A stretch of 64,000 nucleotides of DNA from Caldicellulosiruptor morganii (lineage in GTDB: Bacteria; Bacillota; Thermoanaerobacteria; Caldicellulosiruptorales; Caldicellulosiruptoraceae), in the NCBI RefSeq assembly GCF_026810225.1, contig NZ_CP113865.1:1136001-1200000 (forward strand). The letters run 5' to 3'. A program made the position numbers and the translations under genes. Each line of letters starts with the position of its first letter. Position 1 is the stretch's first letter. Positions 21,142 to 33,349 of this stretch are shown piece by piece. The notes under the pieces were generated by a model that was not told where the DNA came from, made no database searches, and worked only from the letters and a program-made list of their open reading frames with translations.

Positions 21142-21756
21142 ATGCTAAGTAAAGTCTCAAATCGATTTTTAGCTGTTACAATCTTAGCCATATTTGTAAT
21201 TGCATTGGTTGGTATAATTTTAAACAAAAGCCTGGAAAATGCAAAGATAACATCTACTGAAATACAAAAAACTGCACAAACTCAAACACAAGAGGTTGCA
21301 AAAGTAGATAATCTTAAAGGTTATCTTCAAGTAATGGTAGTGGACAGCAAGACCGGAACACCTGTTGAGGGGGCAAATGTAGTCTTTTCTAACCTGGATC
21401 AATTATATACAACAGGCAAAGACGGAAAAACGCAGGTTATTCCAATGAACATAAAATCAACAGGAGATGGAGGAATTACATCCCAGCCCTATGAGGAGGT
21501 AGTGATCGGGGTTTTTAAACAAGGATATGCAGATTATCTCTTATTTAATGCAAAGGTAAGACCCACAACACAAGACAAGCCGCAGCTCAAAGTTATACGA
21601 ATTGTAAAAGCTTCAACTGCATATGCTTCTCCTGTTTTTGCAATGGAAAAGTATTCATCAGACATGGCAAAAGAGGTAATGAACAAAATGAAGGCAAAGC
21701 TAAATTCACTTGCAAATTCAGCACAGGAAATTGAGGAGATAGAAATTAGTGAATAA
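21142..21756 (+). CDS. Membrane-anchored protein with a carboxypeptidase-regulatory (transthyretin-like) domain
   Basis: This 204-residue protein has one N-terminal membrane helix (about residues 9-28) and then a Gln/Thr-rich linker. The domain starting GYLQVMVVDSKTGTPVEGA resembles carboxypeptidase-regulatory-like beta-sandwich repeats (G.V.D..TG.P..GA.V..). The C-terminal ~50 residues are helical and rich in Met, Lys and Glu. The fold should lie outside the cell. AAAGGAGACAGGGG is an adequate ribosome site. I cannot assign a role; the neighbours (flavodiiron operon divergent, AEC transporter downstream) give no clear link. Confidence 0.7.
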   Translation: MLSKVSNRFLAVTILAIFVIALVGIILNKSLENAKITSTEIQKTAQTQTQEVAKVDNLKGYLQVMVVDSKTGTPVEGANVVFSNLDQLYTTGKDGKTQVIPMNIKSTGDGGITSQPYEEVVIGVFKQGYADYLLFNAKVRPTTQDKPQLKVIRIVKASTAYASPVFAMEKYSSDMAKEVMNKMKAKLNSLANSAQEIEEIEISE

Positions 21757-21785
21757 AGCGCCTTGTAAAATGGCACTTTTTTTTT
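21755..21785 (+). terminator. Weak terminator after the anchored protein gene
   Basis: AAG-C-GCC pairs with GGC-A-CTT (one mismatch) around TTGTAAAAT and runs into nine T residues. Short stem but strong T tract. Confidence 0.5.
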
Positions 21786-21792
21786 ATATAAT
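21763..21792 (+). promoter_or_regulatory. Sigma-A promoter of the AEC transporter gene
   Basis: TTGTAA (21763-21768), an 18-bp spacer and TATAAT (21787-21792). The -35 lies in the loop of the preceding terminator and the spacer contains its T tract. Confidence 0.55.
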
Positions 21793-21837
21793 AGAGCTTG
21801 TACAGAAATCTCTTTTATCGGAAAGGTTATAGCAGAG

Positions 21838-22800
21838 ATGAACCAGGAAGTTTTGATTCTTTTAAAAAACATTTTATACCTTTTTGCAGTTATATTTATT
21901 GGTTTTATTGGAACTAAAACAAGATTGTTTTCATCAACCATAAAAGATGCTGTAAGTGAACTGATAATAAAAGTGACTGCTCCGATTCTGTTATTTACAA
22001 CCATAAGCAGCAAACCCTATTCTTCAGAAGTGGTTAAGAATGTTTTTACATTGATAATTTCAGCTTTCATTGGAATTATGTTGCTGCTCGGTGTAGGATA
22101 CATAACAGCAAGGTTTTTTAAACTTCAGGGGAAAACATTTTACACACATATTTTTTGTTCAGCTTTTGGAAATACTGGTTTTCTGTCTTTTCCGCTGTTG
22201 TATTCAATCTTTGGTGAAAAAGGTGTATTTTATGCTGCAAGTTATAATATAATGCATGATTTTCTGGCCTGGTCACTGGGACTTTCAATAATAACAAAAC
22301 ATAGTAATGAAAAAACTAAATTTGGCTTTATAAATGCAAATTCAATTGCTATTTTTTCGGCATTTATAGTCTATCTTTTAAAAGGGGTTTTATCCAGTGA
22401 AGTTTTAACCTGCTACAATAAAATTTTTTTCACTATTTATGATGCTTTAAATCCTTTTGGGAAAACCACCATCTATTTGTCCATGTTTTTTATTGGCTGT
22501 CTTTTAGCAGATGTCTCTTTTAAAGATACAATAAAGACATATCCTGCCTATGGAATTGTTGCACTCAAAATGGTAATTATTCCTGTGCTATTTATGTATC
22601 TTACAAAATATATGCACCTTGATAACTTTACAAGACTTATTATTGTGCTGCAGACAGGGATGCCAACAGCGATTATAAGTTCAGTGCTTTCATACAGGTA
22701 TAAAGCGGATAGTTCATATGCTACACGTACAATATTTATAACAACACTCTTTTCTCTGTTGACAATTCCTATCCTTGTGTTTATATATTATCATATTTAA
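21838..22800 (+). CDS. AEC-family (auxin efflux carrier-type) transporter
   Basis: This 320-residue integral membrane protein has about ten hydrophobic segments arranged as two five-helix halves, the pattern of the AEC/malate-permease family. [17 protein letters not shown] and [15 protein letters not shown] match the conserved crossover regions of the two halves (GNxGFLxxP and QxxMP). Bacterial members move organic acids or amino acids by secondary transport; the substrate cannot be told from sequence. It probably shares no promoter with the upstream gene. Confidence 0.85.
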   Translation: MNQEVLILLKNILYLFAVIFIGFIGTKTRLFSSTIKDAVSELIIKVTAPILLFTTISSKPYSSEVVKNVFTLIISAFIGIMLLLGVGYITARFFKLQGKTFYTHIFCSAFGNTGFLSFPLLYSIFGEKGVFYAASYNIMHDFLAWSLGLSIITKHSNEKTKFGFINANSIAIFSAFIVYLLKGVLSSEVLTCYNKIFFTIYDALNPFGKTTIYLSMFFIGCLLADVSFKDTIKTYPAYGIVALKMVIIPVLFMYLTKYMHLDNFTRLIIVLQTGMPTAIISSVLSYRYKADSSYATRTIFITTLFSLLTIPILVFIYYHI

Positions 22801-22826
22801 AAATTCTGAAGAAAGGATGGTTAATT

Positions 22827-24362
22827 TTGCAACATGAAATTGTTATTGTACTTGATTTTGGAGGGCAATACAATCAACTGATTGCAAGAAGGGTTCGTGA
22901 ATCTGGTGTTTATTGTGAAATCTGGCCATATGACACACCCATAGATAGGATAATTGAAAAAAGACCAAAGGGAATAATCTTTACAGGTGGACCATCAAGT
23001 GTGTATGAAAAGAATGCTCCAATTGTTGATAAGAAAATATTTGAAACTGGCATTCCGATTCTTGGCATATGCTATGGGAATCAGCTTATTGCACATCTTT
23101 TAGGGGGAAAGGTATCAACTGCTCTTTTCAGGGAATATGGAAAAACACATATAAAATACAACACAAATTCGCCTTTATTTGCGGGCTTACCAGAGCATTC
23201 AGTCTGCTGGATGAGCCATACTGACTTTGTGGAAGAACTTCCGGAGGGCTTTGAGATTCTGGCTTCTACAGAAAACTGTGCTATTGCTGCATTTGGCAGC
23301 AGAGAAAAGAGAATTTATGGTGTTCAGTTCCATCCGGAGGTTGTTCATACTGAACATGGGCAGGAGATAATAAAGAACTTTCTGTATAATATCTGCGGAT
23401 GCAAAGGTGACTGGAAGACCTCATCTTTTATAGAAGAAAAAATAGATGAGATAAGAAGAATTGTTGGCAATCAAAAGGTTGTATGCGCACTTTCCGGTGG
23501 TGTTGACTCTTCTGTTGCGGCAGTACTTGTTCACAAAGCCATTGGCAAAAATCTTTTTTGTATATTTGTGGACCATGGGCTTTTGAGGAAAGGAGAAGCA
23601 GAAGAGGTCATAAACACATTCAGAGGGCAGTTTGATATGAATGTAATTATGGTTGATGCAAAGGACAGATTTTTAAAAGCGCTTGCCGGTGTAAAAGACC
23701 CTGAAAAAAAGAGGAAAATAATAGGAGAAGAGTTTATACGTGTTTTTGAAGAGGAAGCAGCAAAATTGGGAGATATAAAGATTTTAGTTCAGGGTACAAT
23801 CTATCCTGACGTGGTTGAAAGTGGAGTTGGAAAAGCTGCTACAATAAAAAGTCATCACAATGTAGGTGGTCTTCCACAACAAATGAAGTTTGAAAAGATA
23901 ATTGAACCCCTGAGAGAGTTGTTTAAAGATGAGGTGAGAAGGGTAGGAATAGAATTAGGAATTCCTGAAAGGATTGTATATCGTCAGCCGTTTCCCGGAC
24001 CTGGTCTTGCAATAAGGATAATTGGTGAGGTTACTGAGGAAAAGCTTGAAATACTCCGGGAGGTTGATTGGATTTTCAGGAGAGAAATTGAAGCTTGTGG
24101 ACTTGACAGGGAGATTTGGCAGTACTTTGCGGTACTTACTGACATGAAAAGTGTTGGTGTGATGGGTGATGAGAGAACATATGATTACACTGTTGCGCTC
24201 AGAGCTGTTACAAGTGTTGATGGAATGACAGCTGATTGGGCGAGGATTCCCTATGATGTTTTAGAAAGAGTTTCAAACGAGATTGTGAATACTGTAAGAA
24301 AGGTAAACAGAGTTGTATATGACATTACTTCAAAACCGCCTGCTACAATTGAGTGGGAGTGA
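22827..24362 (+). CDS. guaA: GMP synthase (glutamine-hydrolysing)
   Basis: This 511-residue enzyme converts XMP to GMP. The N-terminal class I glutaminase has [15 protein letters not shown] with the nucleophile Cys near residue 81, and the His/Glu pair in [11 protein letters not shown]. The ATP-pyrophosphatase domain has the P-loop [13 protein letters not shown]. The C-terminal dimerisation domain ends in [11 protein letters not shown], the invariant GuaA tail. The start is TTG 22827 after GAAAGGATGG. It completes the route from IMP (purH) toward guanine nucleotides, although guaB is not in the window. Confidence 0.97.
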   Translation: MQHEIVIVLDFGGQYNQLIARRVRESGVYCEIWPYDTPIDRIIEKRPKGIIFTGGPSSVYEKNAPIVDKKIFETGIPILGICYGNQLIAHLLGGKVSTALFREYGKTHIKYNTNSPLFAGLPEHSVCWMSHTDFVEELPEGFEILASTENCAIAAFGSREKRIYGVQFHPEVVHTEHGQEIIKNFLYNICGCKGDWKTSSFIEEKIDEIRRIVGNQKVVCALSGGVDSSVAAVLVHKAIGKNLFCIFVDHGLLRKGEAEEVINTFRGQFDMNVIMVDAKDRFLKALAGVKDPEKKRKIIGEEFIRVFEEEAAKLGDIKILVQGTIYPDVVESGVGKAATIKSHHNVGGLPQQMKFEKIIEPLRELFKDEVRRVGIELGIPERIVYRQPFPGPGLAIRIIGEVTEEKLEILREVDWIFRREIEACGLDREIWQYFAVLTDMKSVGVMGDERTYDYTVALRAVTSVDGMTADWARIPYDVLERVSNEIVNTVRKVNRVVYDITSKPPATIEWE

Positions 24363-24386
24363 TGTCAAAAAATTTTTTATAAAAGC

Positions 24387-24415
24387 TTGAATTTTGTAGC
24401 AAATGGGTGTAAAAT
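24387..24415 (+). promoter_or_regulatory. Sigma-A promoter of the ATP synthase operon
   Basis: TTGAAT (24387-24392), exactly 17 bp, TAAAAT (24410-24415), 30 bases before the first gene of the operon. No other comparable promoter is seen before atpB. Confidence 0.7.
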
Positions 24416-24444
24416 ATTTAATAAGTGGATTTGTGTGATGTGAT

Positions 24445-24813
24445 ATGAAGGATATTGTAAGCTTTGCTTTTAAGGTGTTGTGGATTGTAAATTTCATATT
24501 CTATGTGATAATATTTGCTTTCTCCAGAAGTATATCTGCTTTTGTTACAGTAGTTCTCAGCAGCTTGATACTGTTATGTATTTTATATTCTCTGTTATCT
24601 CTTTTAAAATTTGCACTAAAAGGCAAAATTAACTTTGGTTATTTTTTGATTCATAATTTTGCTATTGCAGGCTTGATACTGTTTTCAGGTTTTATTTTTA
24701 AATTCTATAAAAGAGAGTTTTTATATCTTATTTATGCCTTAATAAGCTATCCTTTGTTTATTGTAATTTCATTTATTATAGCTTACACCTATAAAACACT
24801 GTCAAGGAAGTGA
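24445..24813 (+). CDS. Small four-helix membrane protein, AtpI-like
   Basis: This 122-residue protein has about four hydrophobic helices separated by short basic loops. Its position directly before atpB, with a 4-base overlap, is that of atpI (ATP synthase protein I), a helper proposed in c-ring assembly or Mg2+ supply. Sequence resemblance to AtpI is too weak to see by eye, so the call rests on position and topology. Confidence 0.65.
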   Translation: MKDIVSFAFKVLWIVNFIFYVIIFAFSRSISAFVTVVLSSLILLCILYSLLSLLKFALKGKINFGYFLIHNFAIAGLILFSGFIFKFYKREFLYLIYALISYPLFIVISFIIAYTYKTLSRK

Positions 24814-25502
24814 AAAGTAAAATGGGCGAAGGTGTGATGAAGGTTTTATTCACTATACCGATTGGCAAGGGGATTCCTGTGAGGGTAGCTGTTGTTGAAA
24901 TGTGGGGAGTAATGGCATTTTTAATTATACTGGCATTTTATCTCACATCCAACATGAAGTTGGTTCCCACAAAAAAACAAATGGTAGCTGAATTCATAGT
25001 TGACTCAATAAACAAGATTACCAAAAGTTTTTTGGGTCATTACTGGCATATATTTGCTCCTTATTTGGGTACGCTATTTTTGTTCTTGCTTTGTCTTAAC
25101 CTGTTAGGACTAATAGGACTTCAGCCACCCACAAGTAATCTAAACGTAACTGCAAGTTTTGGTGTTATGTCAATCTTGGTATTGCTAATTTCAACCATTA
25201 TTCTAAAAAACCCGGTCAGATGGTTTTTGGACCATTTCAAACCCATGCCAGTAATATTTCCTTTTAAGTTCTTGGACTATTTCACAAGAACTCTTTCACT
25301 TTCTGCCCGATTGTTTGGCAACATCCTTGCTGGTGTTACCATAATGGAATTAGTATATCACGGGCTTATAAAGGCTCATATACCTCCTGTTGGTATACCA
25401 GCAGCGTTGAGTTTATATTTTGACATCTTTGATAGTGTTCTACAGGCAGTAATCTTTACATTTTTGTCCATGATTTATTTATATGAAGCATTGGAAGAAT
25501 AA
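24810..25502 (+). CDS. atpB: ATP synthase F0 subunit a
   Basis: This 230-residue membrane subunit forms the proton or sodium half-channels beside the c-ring. RLFGNILAGVTIMELVYHG contains the essential Arg (SARLFGN) in the fourth helix, and LQAVIFTFLSMIYLYEAL is the last conserved helix. GTG at 24810 overlaps the previous stop; in-frame ATGs at 24822 and 24837 are alternatives. About five to six membrane segments are present. Confidence 0.93.
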   Translation: MKSKMGEGVMKVLFTIPIGKGIPVRVAVVEMWGVMAFLIILAFYLTSNMKLVPTKKQMVAEFIVDSINKITKSFLGHYWHIFAPYLGTLFLFLLCLNLLGLIGLQPPTSNLNVTASFGVMSILVLLISTIILKNPVRWFLDHFKPMPVIFPFKFLDYFTRTLSLSARLFGNILAGVTIMELVYHGLIKAHIPPVGIPAALSLYFDIFDSVLQAVIFTFLSMIYLYEALEE

Positions 25503-25523
25503 AAAATTTGGAGGTGTTCTGTT

Positions 25524-25736
25524 ATGACAGCATTGGCAGCAGCTATAGCAATGCTTGCAGGAGTGGGTGTAGGTATTGGTATTGGTATCGCAACTGCTAA
25601 GGCAGCCGAGTCTGTGGGAAGACAGCCAGAGGCATTTGGACGAATCTTTCCACTGTTCTTGCTTGGTGCTGCTTTGGCAGAAGCTGTTGCAATCTACAGT
25701 TTTGTTATTGCGTTTATGTTAATTACAAAAATTTAA
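25524..25736 (+). CDS. atpE: ATP synthase F0 subunit c
   Basis: This 70-residue, two-helix hairpin forms the rotor ring. Helix 1 is Gly-rich (AGVGVGIGIGIATAK), the polar loop is RQPEA, and helix 2 has the ion-binding carboxylate in GAALAEAVAIYSFV (Glu near residue 54). No clear sodium-site signature such as Gln in helix 1 with Ser after the Glu is obvious, so the coupling ion stays open. GGAGG lies before the ATG. Confidence 0.95.
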   Translation: MTALAAAIAMLAGVGVGIGIGIATAKAAESVGRQPEAFGRIFPLFLLGAALAEAVAIYSFVIAFMLITKI

Positions 25737-25763
25737 GCGCTCTCCAGATAGCTTGGGGAGCGT
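25737..25763 (+). promoter_or_regulatory. Hairpin between atpE and atpF
   Basis: GCGCTCTCC pairs with GGGGAGCGT (8 strong pairs including one G-U) around AGATAGCTT, starting right at the atpE stop. There is no T run after it, so it is more likely an mRNA 3'-end stabiliser or processing signal that raises subunit c yield than a full terminator. Confidence 0.65.
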
Positions 25764-25843
25764 TGTCTCTTATTTTCAAAATTGGATTTTAGATTTATAG
25801 TAAAACATTTGGTAGAGAGACAGAGAAGGAGATGATCAAATAG

Positions 25844-26335
25844 ATGTTTGATCTTGCTATCTTTGAAAACATGTTTTTCTGGGCTGTTATAAACTTTTTG
25901 ATACTTTATCTGGTTTATAGAATATTCTTTTTCAAAAAAGTAACTGCTTTTATGGAAAAACGTTCACAGATAATTCAAGAACAGCTTGACTTTGCTGCAA
26001 AGTCAAAAGAAGAGGCTGTAAAATTAAAGGAAGAATATGAAAACATCTTATCTCAGGCACATGCGAAGGCAAACGAGATAGTCCAGAATGCCATGATTGA
26101 AGCACAAAAACAGGCTGATAAAATTATTGAAGATGCCAGACTTGAGGCAAACAAGATTATAGAGAATGCTCTCAAGCAGCTTGAAATTGAGAAGAAAAAA
26201 CAAATCAATGAGCTCAAAAATCAGTTTGTCTCGATTGCTCTTCTTGCTGCATCAAAGGTGATTGAAAAGAATTTAAATACAGAAGAAAATAAGAAAATGG
26301 TTGAAAATATATTTGATGAGGCAGGGGTTGCTTAA
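25844..26335 (+). CDS. atpF: ATP synthase F0 subunit b
   Basis: This 163-residue peripheral-stalk subunit has one N-terminal membrane helix (about residues 8-28), followed by a long Lys/Glu/Ala-rich amphipathic coiled coil to about residue 140. The ATG follows AGAAGGAGATG. It lies between the c and delta genes, as in Bacillus. The b subunit dimer holds F1 still against rotor torque by binding delta. Confidence 0.93.
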   Translation: MFDLAIFENMFFWAVINFLILYLVYRIFFFKKVTAFMEKRSQIIQEQLDFAAKSKEEAVKLKEEYENILSQAHAKANEIVQNAMIEAQKQADKIIEDARLEANKIIENALKQLEIEKKKQINELKNQFVSIALLAASKVIEKNLNTEENKKMVENIFDEAGVA

Positions 26336-26337
26336 AA

Positions 26338-26877
26338 ATGTTGCCAGCAAAAAGATATGCCGAAGGGCTAATTAAGCTTGCTGAAGAAGAGCATAAGCTT
26401 GAGAAGTTTTTTGAGGATCTCTTTAAAATATACGAGCTGTTTAGGACAAATAGACAGTTTGTAGATACTTTGTTTGACCTTGAAATGAAAATATCGCAGA
26501 AGAAAGAAAAGATTAAACAATTCCTTGATGAAAGCATTGATAGATACATTATCAATCTCGTCTGTTTGCTAATCGATAAACGAAGAGAGATTTTACTTCC
26601 GTATATACCTTTTTACTATAAAGAAATGTATGACAGGATAATGGGCAATGTAGATGTTGAAATTATTATATCAGAGCAAATTGATGAGAATGCTTTGAAA
26701 AAAATATCCAAGTGGCTTTTAAAAAGGTATGGTGTTAAGAATCCTCGTTTTAAAATTAGGATTGATAAAAGTATCATTGGTGGGATAAAGCTTCTGTTCA
26801 ACAATATTGAGGTTGACGCTACAGTTAAAGGTGCATTAGATTCCATAAGAAAAGAACTTATCCAGAACGCTGTGTAG
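26338..26877 (+). CDS. atpH: ATP synthase F1 subunit delta
   Basis: This 179-residue protein starts two bases after the atpF stop. The N-terminal helical bundle begins [13 protein letters not shown] (typically ARRYAxAL). The C-terminal part [13 protein letters not shown]-(NN)[11 protein letters not shown] has the conserved GG and D of OSCP/delta. It connects the b stalk to the alpha3beta3 head. Sequence is divergent in the middle, as is normal for this subunit. Confidence 0.92.
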   Translation: MLPAKRYAEGLIKLAEEEHKLEKFFEDLFKIYELFRTNRQFVDTLFDLEMKISQKKEKIKQFLDESIDRYIINLVCLLIDKRREILLPYIPFYYKEMYDRIMGNVDVEIIISEQIDENALKKISKWLLKRYGVKNPRFKIRIDKSIIGGIKLLFNNIEVDATVKGALDSIRKELIQNAV

Positions 26878-26886
26878 GGGTGATGA

Positions 26887-28416
<1,530 letters not shown>

Positions 28417-29307
28417 GTGAAACAGAAGATGGCAAACAAGACAAGATGGATAAAGTCAAGAATTAGAAGTGTAAGTGAGACAAAGAAGATTACAAGAGCT
28501 ATGTATTTGATTTCTGCATCAAAAATGAAAAGAGCGCGGGACAGGCTTGACTCAACAAGACCTTATTTTGAGAAGATACAGGAATTTATGAAAGATCTTG
28601 TCGTACATGGTATAAAGGCAAATCATATACTCTTTGAAGGGTCGTACAAAGAGGGGCAGAAAAGAATAGGTGTAATTGTCATCAGTGGTGACAAGGGCTT
28701 GTGTGGAGGTTATAATGCCAATGTATTGAAAAACATGTTGAATTTATACGAAAAGATTTCAAAAGACAAAGATGTATTATTCTTTCCTATAGGTAATGTT
28801 GGGAAAAACTTTTTGGAAAGACATGGTTACAAAGTAGCAGACAATTTTAACTATCAAACCCAGTTAGTATCTGTAAAAGTTGTAAAGTTAATTGCCCAGG
28901 AGGTTATAAGAAGGTATTATAAAGGGGATATTCATGAGCTTTATATCATCTATACCAAACTAATTTCCACAATTAAACAGGATGTGATTGTAAAAAAACT
29001 TCTTCCTCTTGATGCAGCTGAATTTGTCACCGGCGAGGTCAAAACAAATGAATCAATAAAATATGAACCAAGTCTTACAGATGTACTTGATGTTGTTATA
29101 TATGAATACCTGAAAGGGATAATATTTGGAGCAATGATGGACTCGTATGTAAGCGAACTTGTAGCAAGGATGACTGCAATGGACAATGCAACCAAGAGTG
29201 CCGATGAAATGATTCAGAAGCTGATTTTGAAGCTCAACCGTGAACGCCAGGCAGTGATTACCCAGGAGATATCAGAAATAATAAGCGGTGCAGCTGCTTT
29301 GAAATAA
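28417..29307 (+). CDS. atpG: ATP synthase F1 subunit gamma
   Basis: This central-stalk subunit has the conserved N-terminal helix [20 protein letters not shown] and the C-terminal helix [15 protein letters not shown]-(Q)-KL, which pair in the coiled-coil rotor shaft. [10 protein letters not shown] is the conserved Rossmann-like segment. GTG 28417 directly follows the atpA stop, but ATG 28429 has AGGTGA at a proper distance and is the more likely start, giving 292 residues rather than 296. Confidence 0.94.
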   Translation: MKQKMANKTRWIKSRIRSVSETKKITRAMYLISASKMKRARDRLDSTRPYFEKIQEFMKDLVVHGIKANHILFEGSYKEGQKRIGVIVISGDKGLCGGYNANVLKNMLNLYEKISKDKDVLFFPIGNVGKNFLERHGYKVADNFNYQTQLVSVKVVKLIAQEVIRRYYKGDIHELYIIYTKLISTIKQDVIVKKLLPLDAAEFVTGEVKTNESIKYEPSLTDVLDVVIYEYLKGIIFGAMMDSYVSELVARMTAMDNATKSADEMIQKLILKLNRERQAVITQEISEIISGAAALK

Positions 29308-29343
29308 ATAACCATTTTAAACTTGATTTTAAAAGGAGTGTAG

Positions 29344-30753
<1,410 letters not shown>

Positions 30754-30774
30754 ACTTTGAGGTGATATTCTAAA

Positions 30775-31191
30775 ATGGCTGAATTTGAATTAGAAGTTTT
30801 GCAACCTGAGAGAATTTTTTTTAAAGACAGAGTGGAGATGATAGTTGTTCGGGCAATTGATGGCGAAATAGGCGTGATGGCAGGGCATGAGCCGATTATC
30901 ACACCAATAGGAATTGGGAAGCTTAAAATAAAAAAAGATGGGAAGTGGCGTGAGGCAGCCATCGCAGGAGGTATACTTGAAGTTAACCAGAACAGGGTGG
31001 TTATCCTGAGTGATGCTGTTGAATGGCCAGAGGAAATAGACAGACAAAGGGCCTTGGCTGCAAAAGAAAGAGCTGAGAGAAAGCTTCAACAGAAACTTCC
31101 ACCTGATGAATTTGAAGGGTACCAGGCAGCGTTGTATAGAGCACTAAACCGGCTCAGAATGGTTGAAGAAAAAAGAGAAAATGCCAAATAA
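30775..31191 (+). CDS. atpC: ATP synthase F1 subunit epsilon
   Basis: This 138-residue subunit has an N-terminal beta-sandwich (PERIFFKDRVEMIVVRAIDGEIGVMAGHEP split over two strands), with the conserved GEIGVMAGHEP region, and a C-terminal helical hairpin (about residues 90-135) that can inhibit hydrolysis. It is the last gene of the operon and ends at a perfect terminator. Confidence 0.95.
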   Translation: MAEFELEVLQPERIFFKDRVEMIVVRAIDGEIGVMAGHEPIITPIGIGKLKIKKDGKWREAAIAGGILEVNQNRVVILSDAVEWPEEIDRQRALAAKERAERKLQQKLPPDEFEGYQAALYRALNRLRMVEEKRENAK

Positions 31192-31230
31192 AAAGGTGGG
31201 CTACCAGAAAGAAAAATAGCCCACCTTTTT
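31191..31230. terminator. Bidirectional terminator after atpC
   Basis: AAAAAGGTGGGCTA pairs perfectly with TAGCCCACCTTTTT around CCAGAAAGAAAAA. It can stop both the atp operon and the convergent zinc-ribbon gene. Confidence 0.9.
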
Positions 31231-31235
31231 CTGTT

Positions 31236-31751
31236 TTACTCTGTTTTTTTCTTTTTACTCTTCTTTTTCTCGCTTTTTCCTTTTTTCTTATTTTTTTTTG
31301 GGCTTTCTTCTTTTGAAGAATCGCTGTGTTCTTCCACCTCTTCTTGTTCTTTAATCTCTTCATCTTCTAACAGAACTTCCTCATCTATATCTATTTCTTC
31401 AAAATCCAGTGGTGCATCTCCAAGGTCTATTTCTTCATCTGGTAGCTCTGTAAGAATGTCTGGCTCTATGTCTACAAAGTCATTTTCAAAAACTTCTGTT
31501 TCGACTTCTTTCAGGGTTTCTTCTTCTATCTCAGAGTCGTCAACAACACCTGTTAAAAGTCTTTCTTCAAAACAGGACTCACACATGTCCTGGTCCTCAG
31601 GAATATATTCCTCATGGCAATATGGGCAAAGCTTCATATTTTCTTCGGTCACTTTCTTTAGTTGTTCTAAATCCTTTTTACAGATAGGGCAGAGTTCTTC
31701 TTCTTCAGGTATTCTGTTCAGTTCACATCTTGGACAGTATTTATAACCCAT
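31236..31751 (-). CDS. Zinc-ribbon protein with acidic middle and Lys-rich tail
   Basis: Starting at ATG 31751 (AGGGGG nine bases upstream), this encodes 171 residues. Three CxxC-type pairs occur in the first 75 residues (CPRC, CPICKKD, CPYCHEE with CESC), which suggests two zinc ribbons. The middle 80 residues are very rich in Glu and Asp, and the last ~20 are almost all Lys and Ser. The opposite charges suggest a flexible, possibly RNA- or protein-binding tail. I do not recognise the family beyond 'zinc ribbon'. An in-frame extension to 31823 lacks a ribosome site and overlaps the promoter. Confidence 0.75.
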   Translation of the reverse strand: MGYKYCPRCELNRIPEEEELCPICKKDLEQLKKVTEENMKLCPYCHEEYIPEDQDMCESCFEERLLTGVVDDSEIEEETLKEVETEVFENDFVDIEPDILTELPDEEIDLGDAPLDFEEIDIDEEVLLEDEEIKEQEEVEEHSDSSKEESPKKNKKKGKSEKKKSKKKKTE

Positions 31752-31794
31752 CTTCTTTTTCCCCCTAAATTGAAGTTGATCTGCTATCAAAATA

Positions 31795-31823
31795 ATATTA
31801 ATTAGTCTTTTAAAAAAAATCAA
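31795..31823 (-). promoter_or_regulatory. Promoter of the zinc-ribbon gene
   Basis: On the minus strand: TTGATT (31823-31818), 17 bp, TAATAT (31800-31795), with the start codon about 44 bases downstream. Confidence 0.6.
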
Positions 31824-31834
31824 CTAAATTTTAC

Positions 31835-31863
31835 TTAACAATGAGCTTTATTTTTGCTACTAT
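31835..31863 (+). promoter_or_regulatory. Promoter of the DUF5685/J-domain operon
   Basis: TTAACA (31835-31840), 17 bp, TACTAT (31858-31863), about 45 bases before the TTG start. It is back to back with the zinc-ribbon promoter. Confidence 0.55.
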
Positions 31864-31907
31864 AAAAACATAAAGAAAATAAAAGACATAAGGGGAAGCT
31901 TCTGAAG

Positions 31908-32762
31908 TTGTTTGGATATGTTGTACCTTACAAGCCTGAACTCAAAATACGTGAGTACGAATATTACAAAGCAGTGTATTGTGGAATATGCCTGCAGACA
32001 AAAAAGATTGGCAATATTCCACGAATATTTTTAAATTACGACTTTGTATTTTTGTATTTGGTTTTGAAAGAACATTTTGATATTAAGGAAGAGTTTGCCA
32101 CAACAAGATGTATTGCTCATCCAAAGAACAAAAAAGTGGTTGTAAAATCAAACCGGGTATTGGAATATGTAAGCAATCAGATGGTAGTATTAACATTTCT
32201 AAAATTATATGATGATTACATTGACGAAAAGCATTTTATGAACTTTGGCCTGTATAAATTACTGAACCTGTATATAAAAAAGATAACAGAGTATTATTCT
32301 GCCCAGTTTAATAAAATCAAAGAACTTTTTAAAAATCAGATCTTTCTTGAGAAGAAAGAATGTAGCAATATGGATATGGTAGCACACAATTTTGGTCAGA
32401 TTCTATCAGAGATTTTTTCATACAATGGTGATAGGACTCTGAAAGAGATAGGTTTTTACACTGGTGTGTGGATTTACTTTGTTGATGCCATTGATGACTA
32501 TATTGAGGACGTAAAGAAAAAAAGATATAATGTTTTGAAATATTATTTTCAAAAATGTAAGGACGACAGAGATTTGTTCGAAAGAGAAATAAATATCTTG
32601 AAGGTGAGTTTAGATAATTATCTTGCCAGATTGAGTGATCTTATAAAAGGGTATAATAATCAATTGTTAGACAATATAGTTCAGCTTGGGATGTACTCAA
32701 AAACACAGGAGGTTATAGATAAATTAAAAGCAAACTATTTCAAGGAGTTGAAAGCAACATGA
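31908..32762 (+). CDS. DUF5685-family protein
   Basis: This 284-residue protein begins [18 protein letters not shown] and has [10 protein letters not shown] near residue 25, the N-terminal pattern I associate with the DUF5685 family (FGYV.P....L...E...Y...YCGLC). A TRCIAHP segment gives another Cys-His. The rest is helical. Its function is unknown. The start is TTG 31908, with AAGGGGAAG upstream at a slightly long distance. It overlaps the following J-domain gene by 4 bases; this pairing recurs in clostridia, suggesting that the two act together. Confidence 0.75.
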   Translation: MFGYVVPYKPELKIREYEYYKAVYCGICLQTKKIGNIPRIFLNYDFVFLYLVLKEHFDIKEEFATTRCIAHPKNKKVVVKSNRVLEYVSNQMVVLTFLKLYDDYIDEKHFMNFGLYKLLNLYIKKITEYYSAQFNKIKELFKNQIFLEKKECSNMDMVAHNFGQILSEIFSYNGDRTLKEIGFYTGVWIYFVDAIDDYIEDVKKKRYNVLKYYFQKCKDDRDLFEREINILKVSLDNYLARLSDLIKGYNNQLLDNIVQLGMYSKTQEVIDKLKANYFKELKAT

Positions 32763-33334
32763 GAGACCCGTATGAGGTTTTAGGTGTAAGAAAGGGTGCA
32801 ACAAAAGAAGAGATTAAAAAAGCTTATCTTGAGCTTGTCAAAAAGTATCATCCTGATAAATTTAAAGACAATCCACTGCGTGAACTTGCAGAAGAGAAAT
32901 TAAAAGAAATCAATGAAGCATATAATATTCTTATGAATGACAGGTATACAGAATATGAATATTCTACATATGATGAGACTTCCATTTATAAACAGGTAAG
33001 AGATCTAATTATGCAGGGTAATTTAACTGCAGCAGAAAGCTTACTTAATCAGAATCCACAAAATGATGCAGAATGGTTTTATTTAATGGGAATAATATAT
33101 CAGAAAAGAGGATGGATAAACCAGGCTTACAGGTATTTTGTTGAGGCATATAGTCGTGACCCAAATAATTTTGAATACAGGCGTGCAAAAGAACAGTTTG
33201 AAACAACCTCAAGAAATTATGAATGGTCTGCATATAACAGAGGTTACAGACCACACAATAATTGTGATATATGTACAATATGCCAGATAATTGTTTGCTG
33301 GGAATGCTGTTGTGACAATGACGTTGGTTGCTGA
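32759..33334 (+). CDS. J-domain protein with Cys-rich tail
   Basis: This 191-residue protein has an N-terminal J domain (residues 1-65): [21 protein letters not shown], followed by KKYHPDKF with the HPD motif that stimulates DnaK. Residues about 80-150 look like one or two TPR helices ([15 protein letters not shown]). The last ~25 residues carry eight cysteines (CDICTIC ... [12 protein letters not shown]), which could bind metal or be a palmitoyl-like membrane anchor mimic; both are guesses. It lacks the Gly/Phe and zinc-finger modules of true DnaJ. Confidence 0.85.
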   Translation: MRDPYEVLGVRKGATKEEIKKAYLELVKKYHPDKFKDNPLRELAEEKLKEINEAYNILMNDRYTEYEYSTYDETSIYKQVRDLIMQGNLTAAESLLNQNPQNDAEWFYLMGIIYQKRGWINQAYRYFVEAYSRDPNNFEYRRAKEQFETTSRNYEWSAYNRGYRPHNNCDICTICQIIVCWECCCDNDVGC

Positions 33335-33349
33335 GGAGGGTAGCCTGAT

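Noticed and set aside
31752-31823. Longer zinc-ribbon protein N terminus
   Set aside because: It runs through the -10 and -35 of its own promoter; AGGGGG marks the ATG at 31751.
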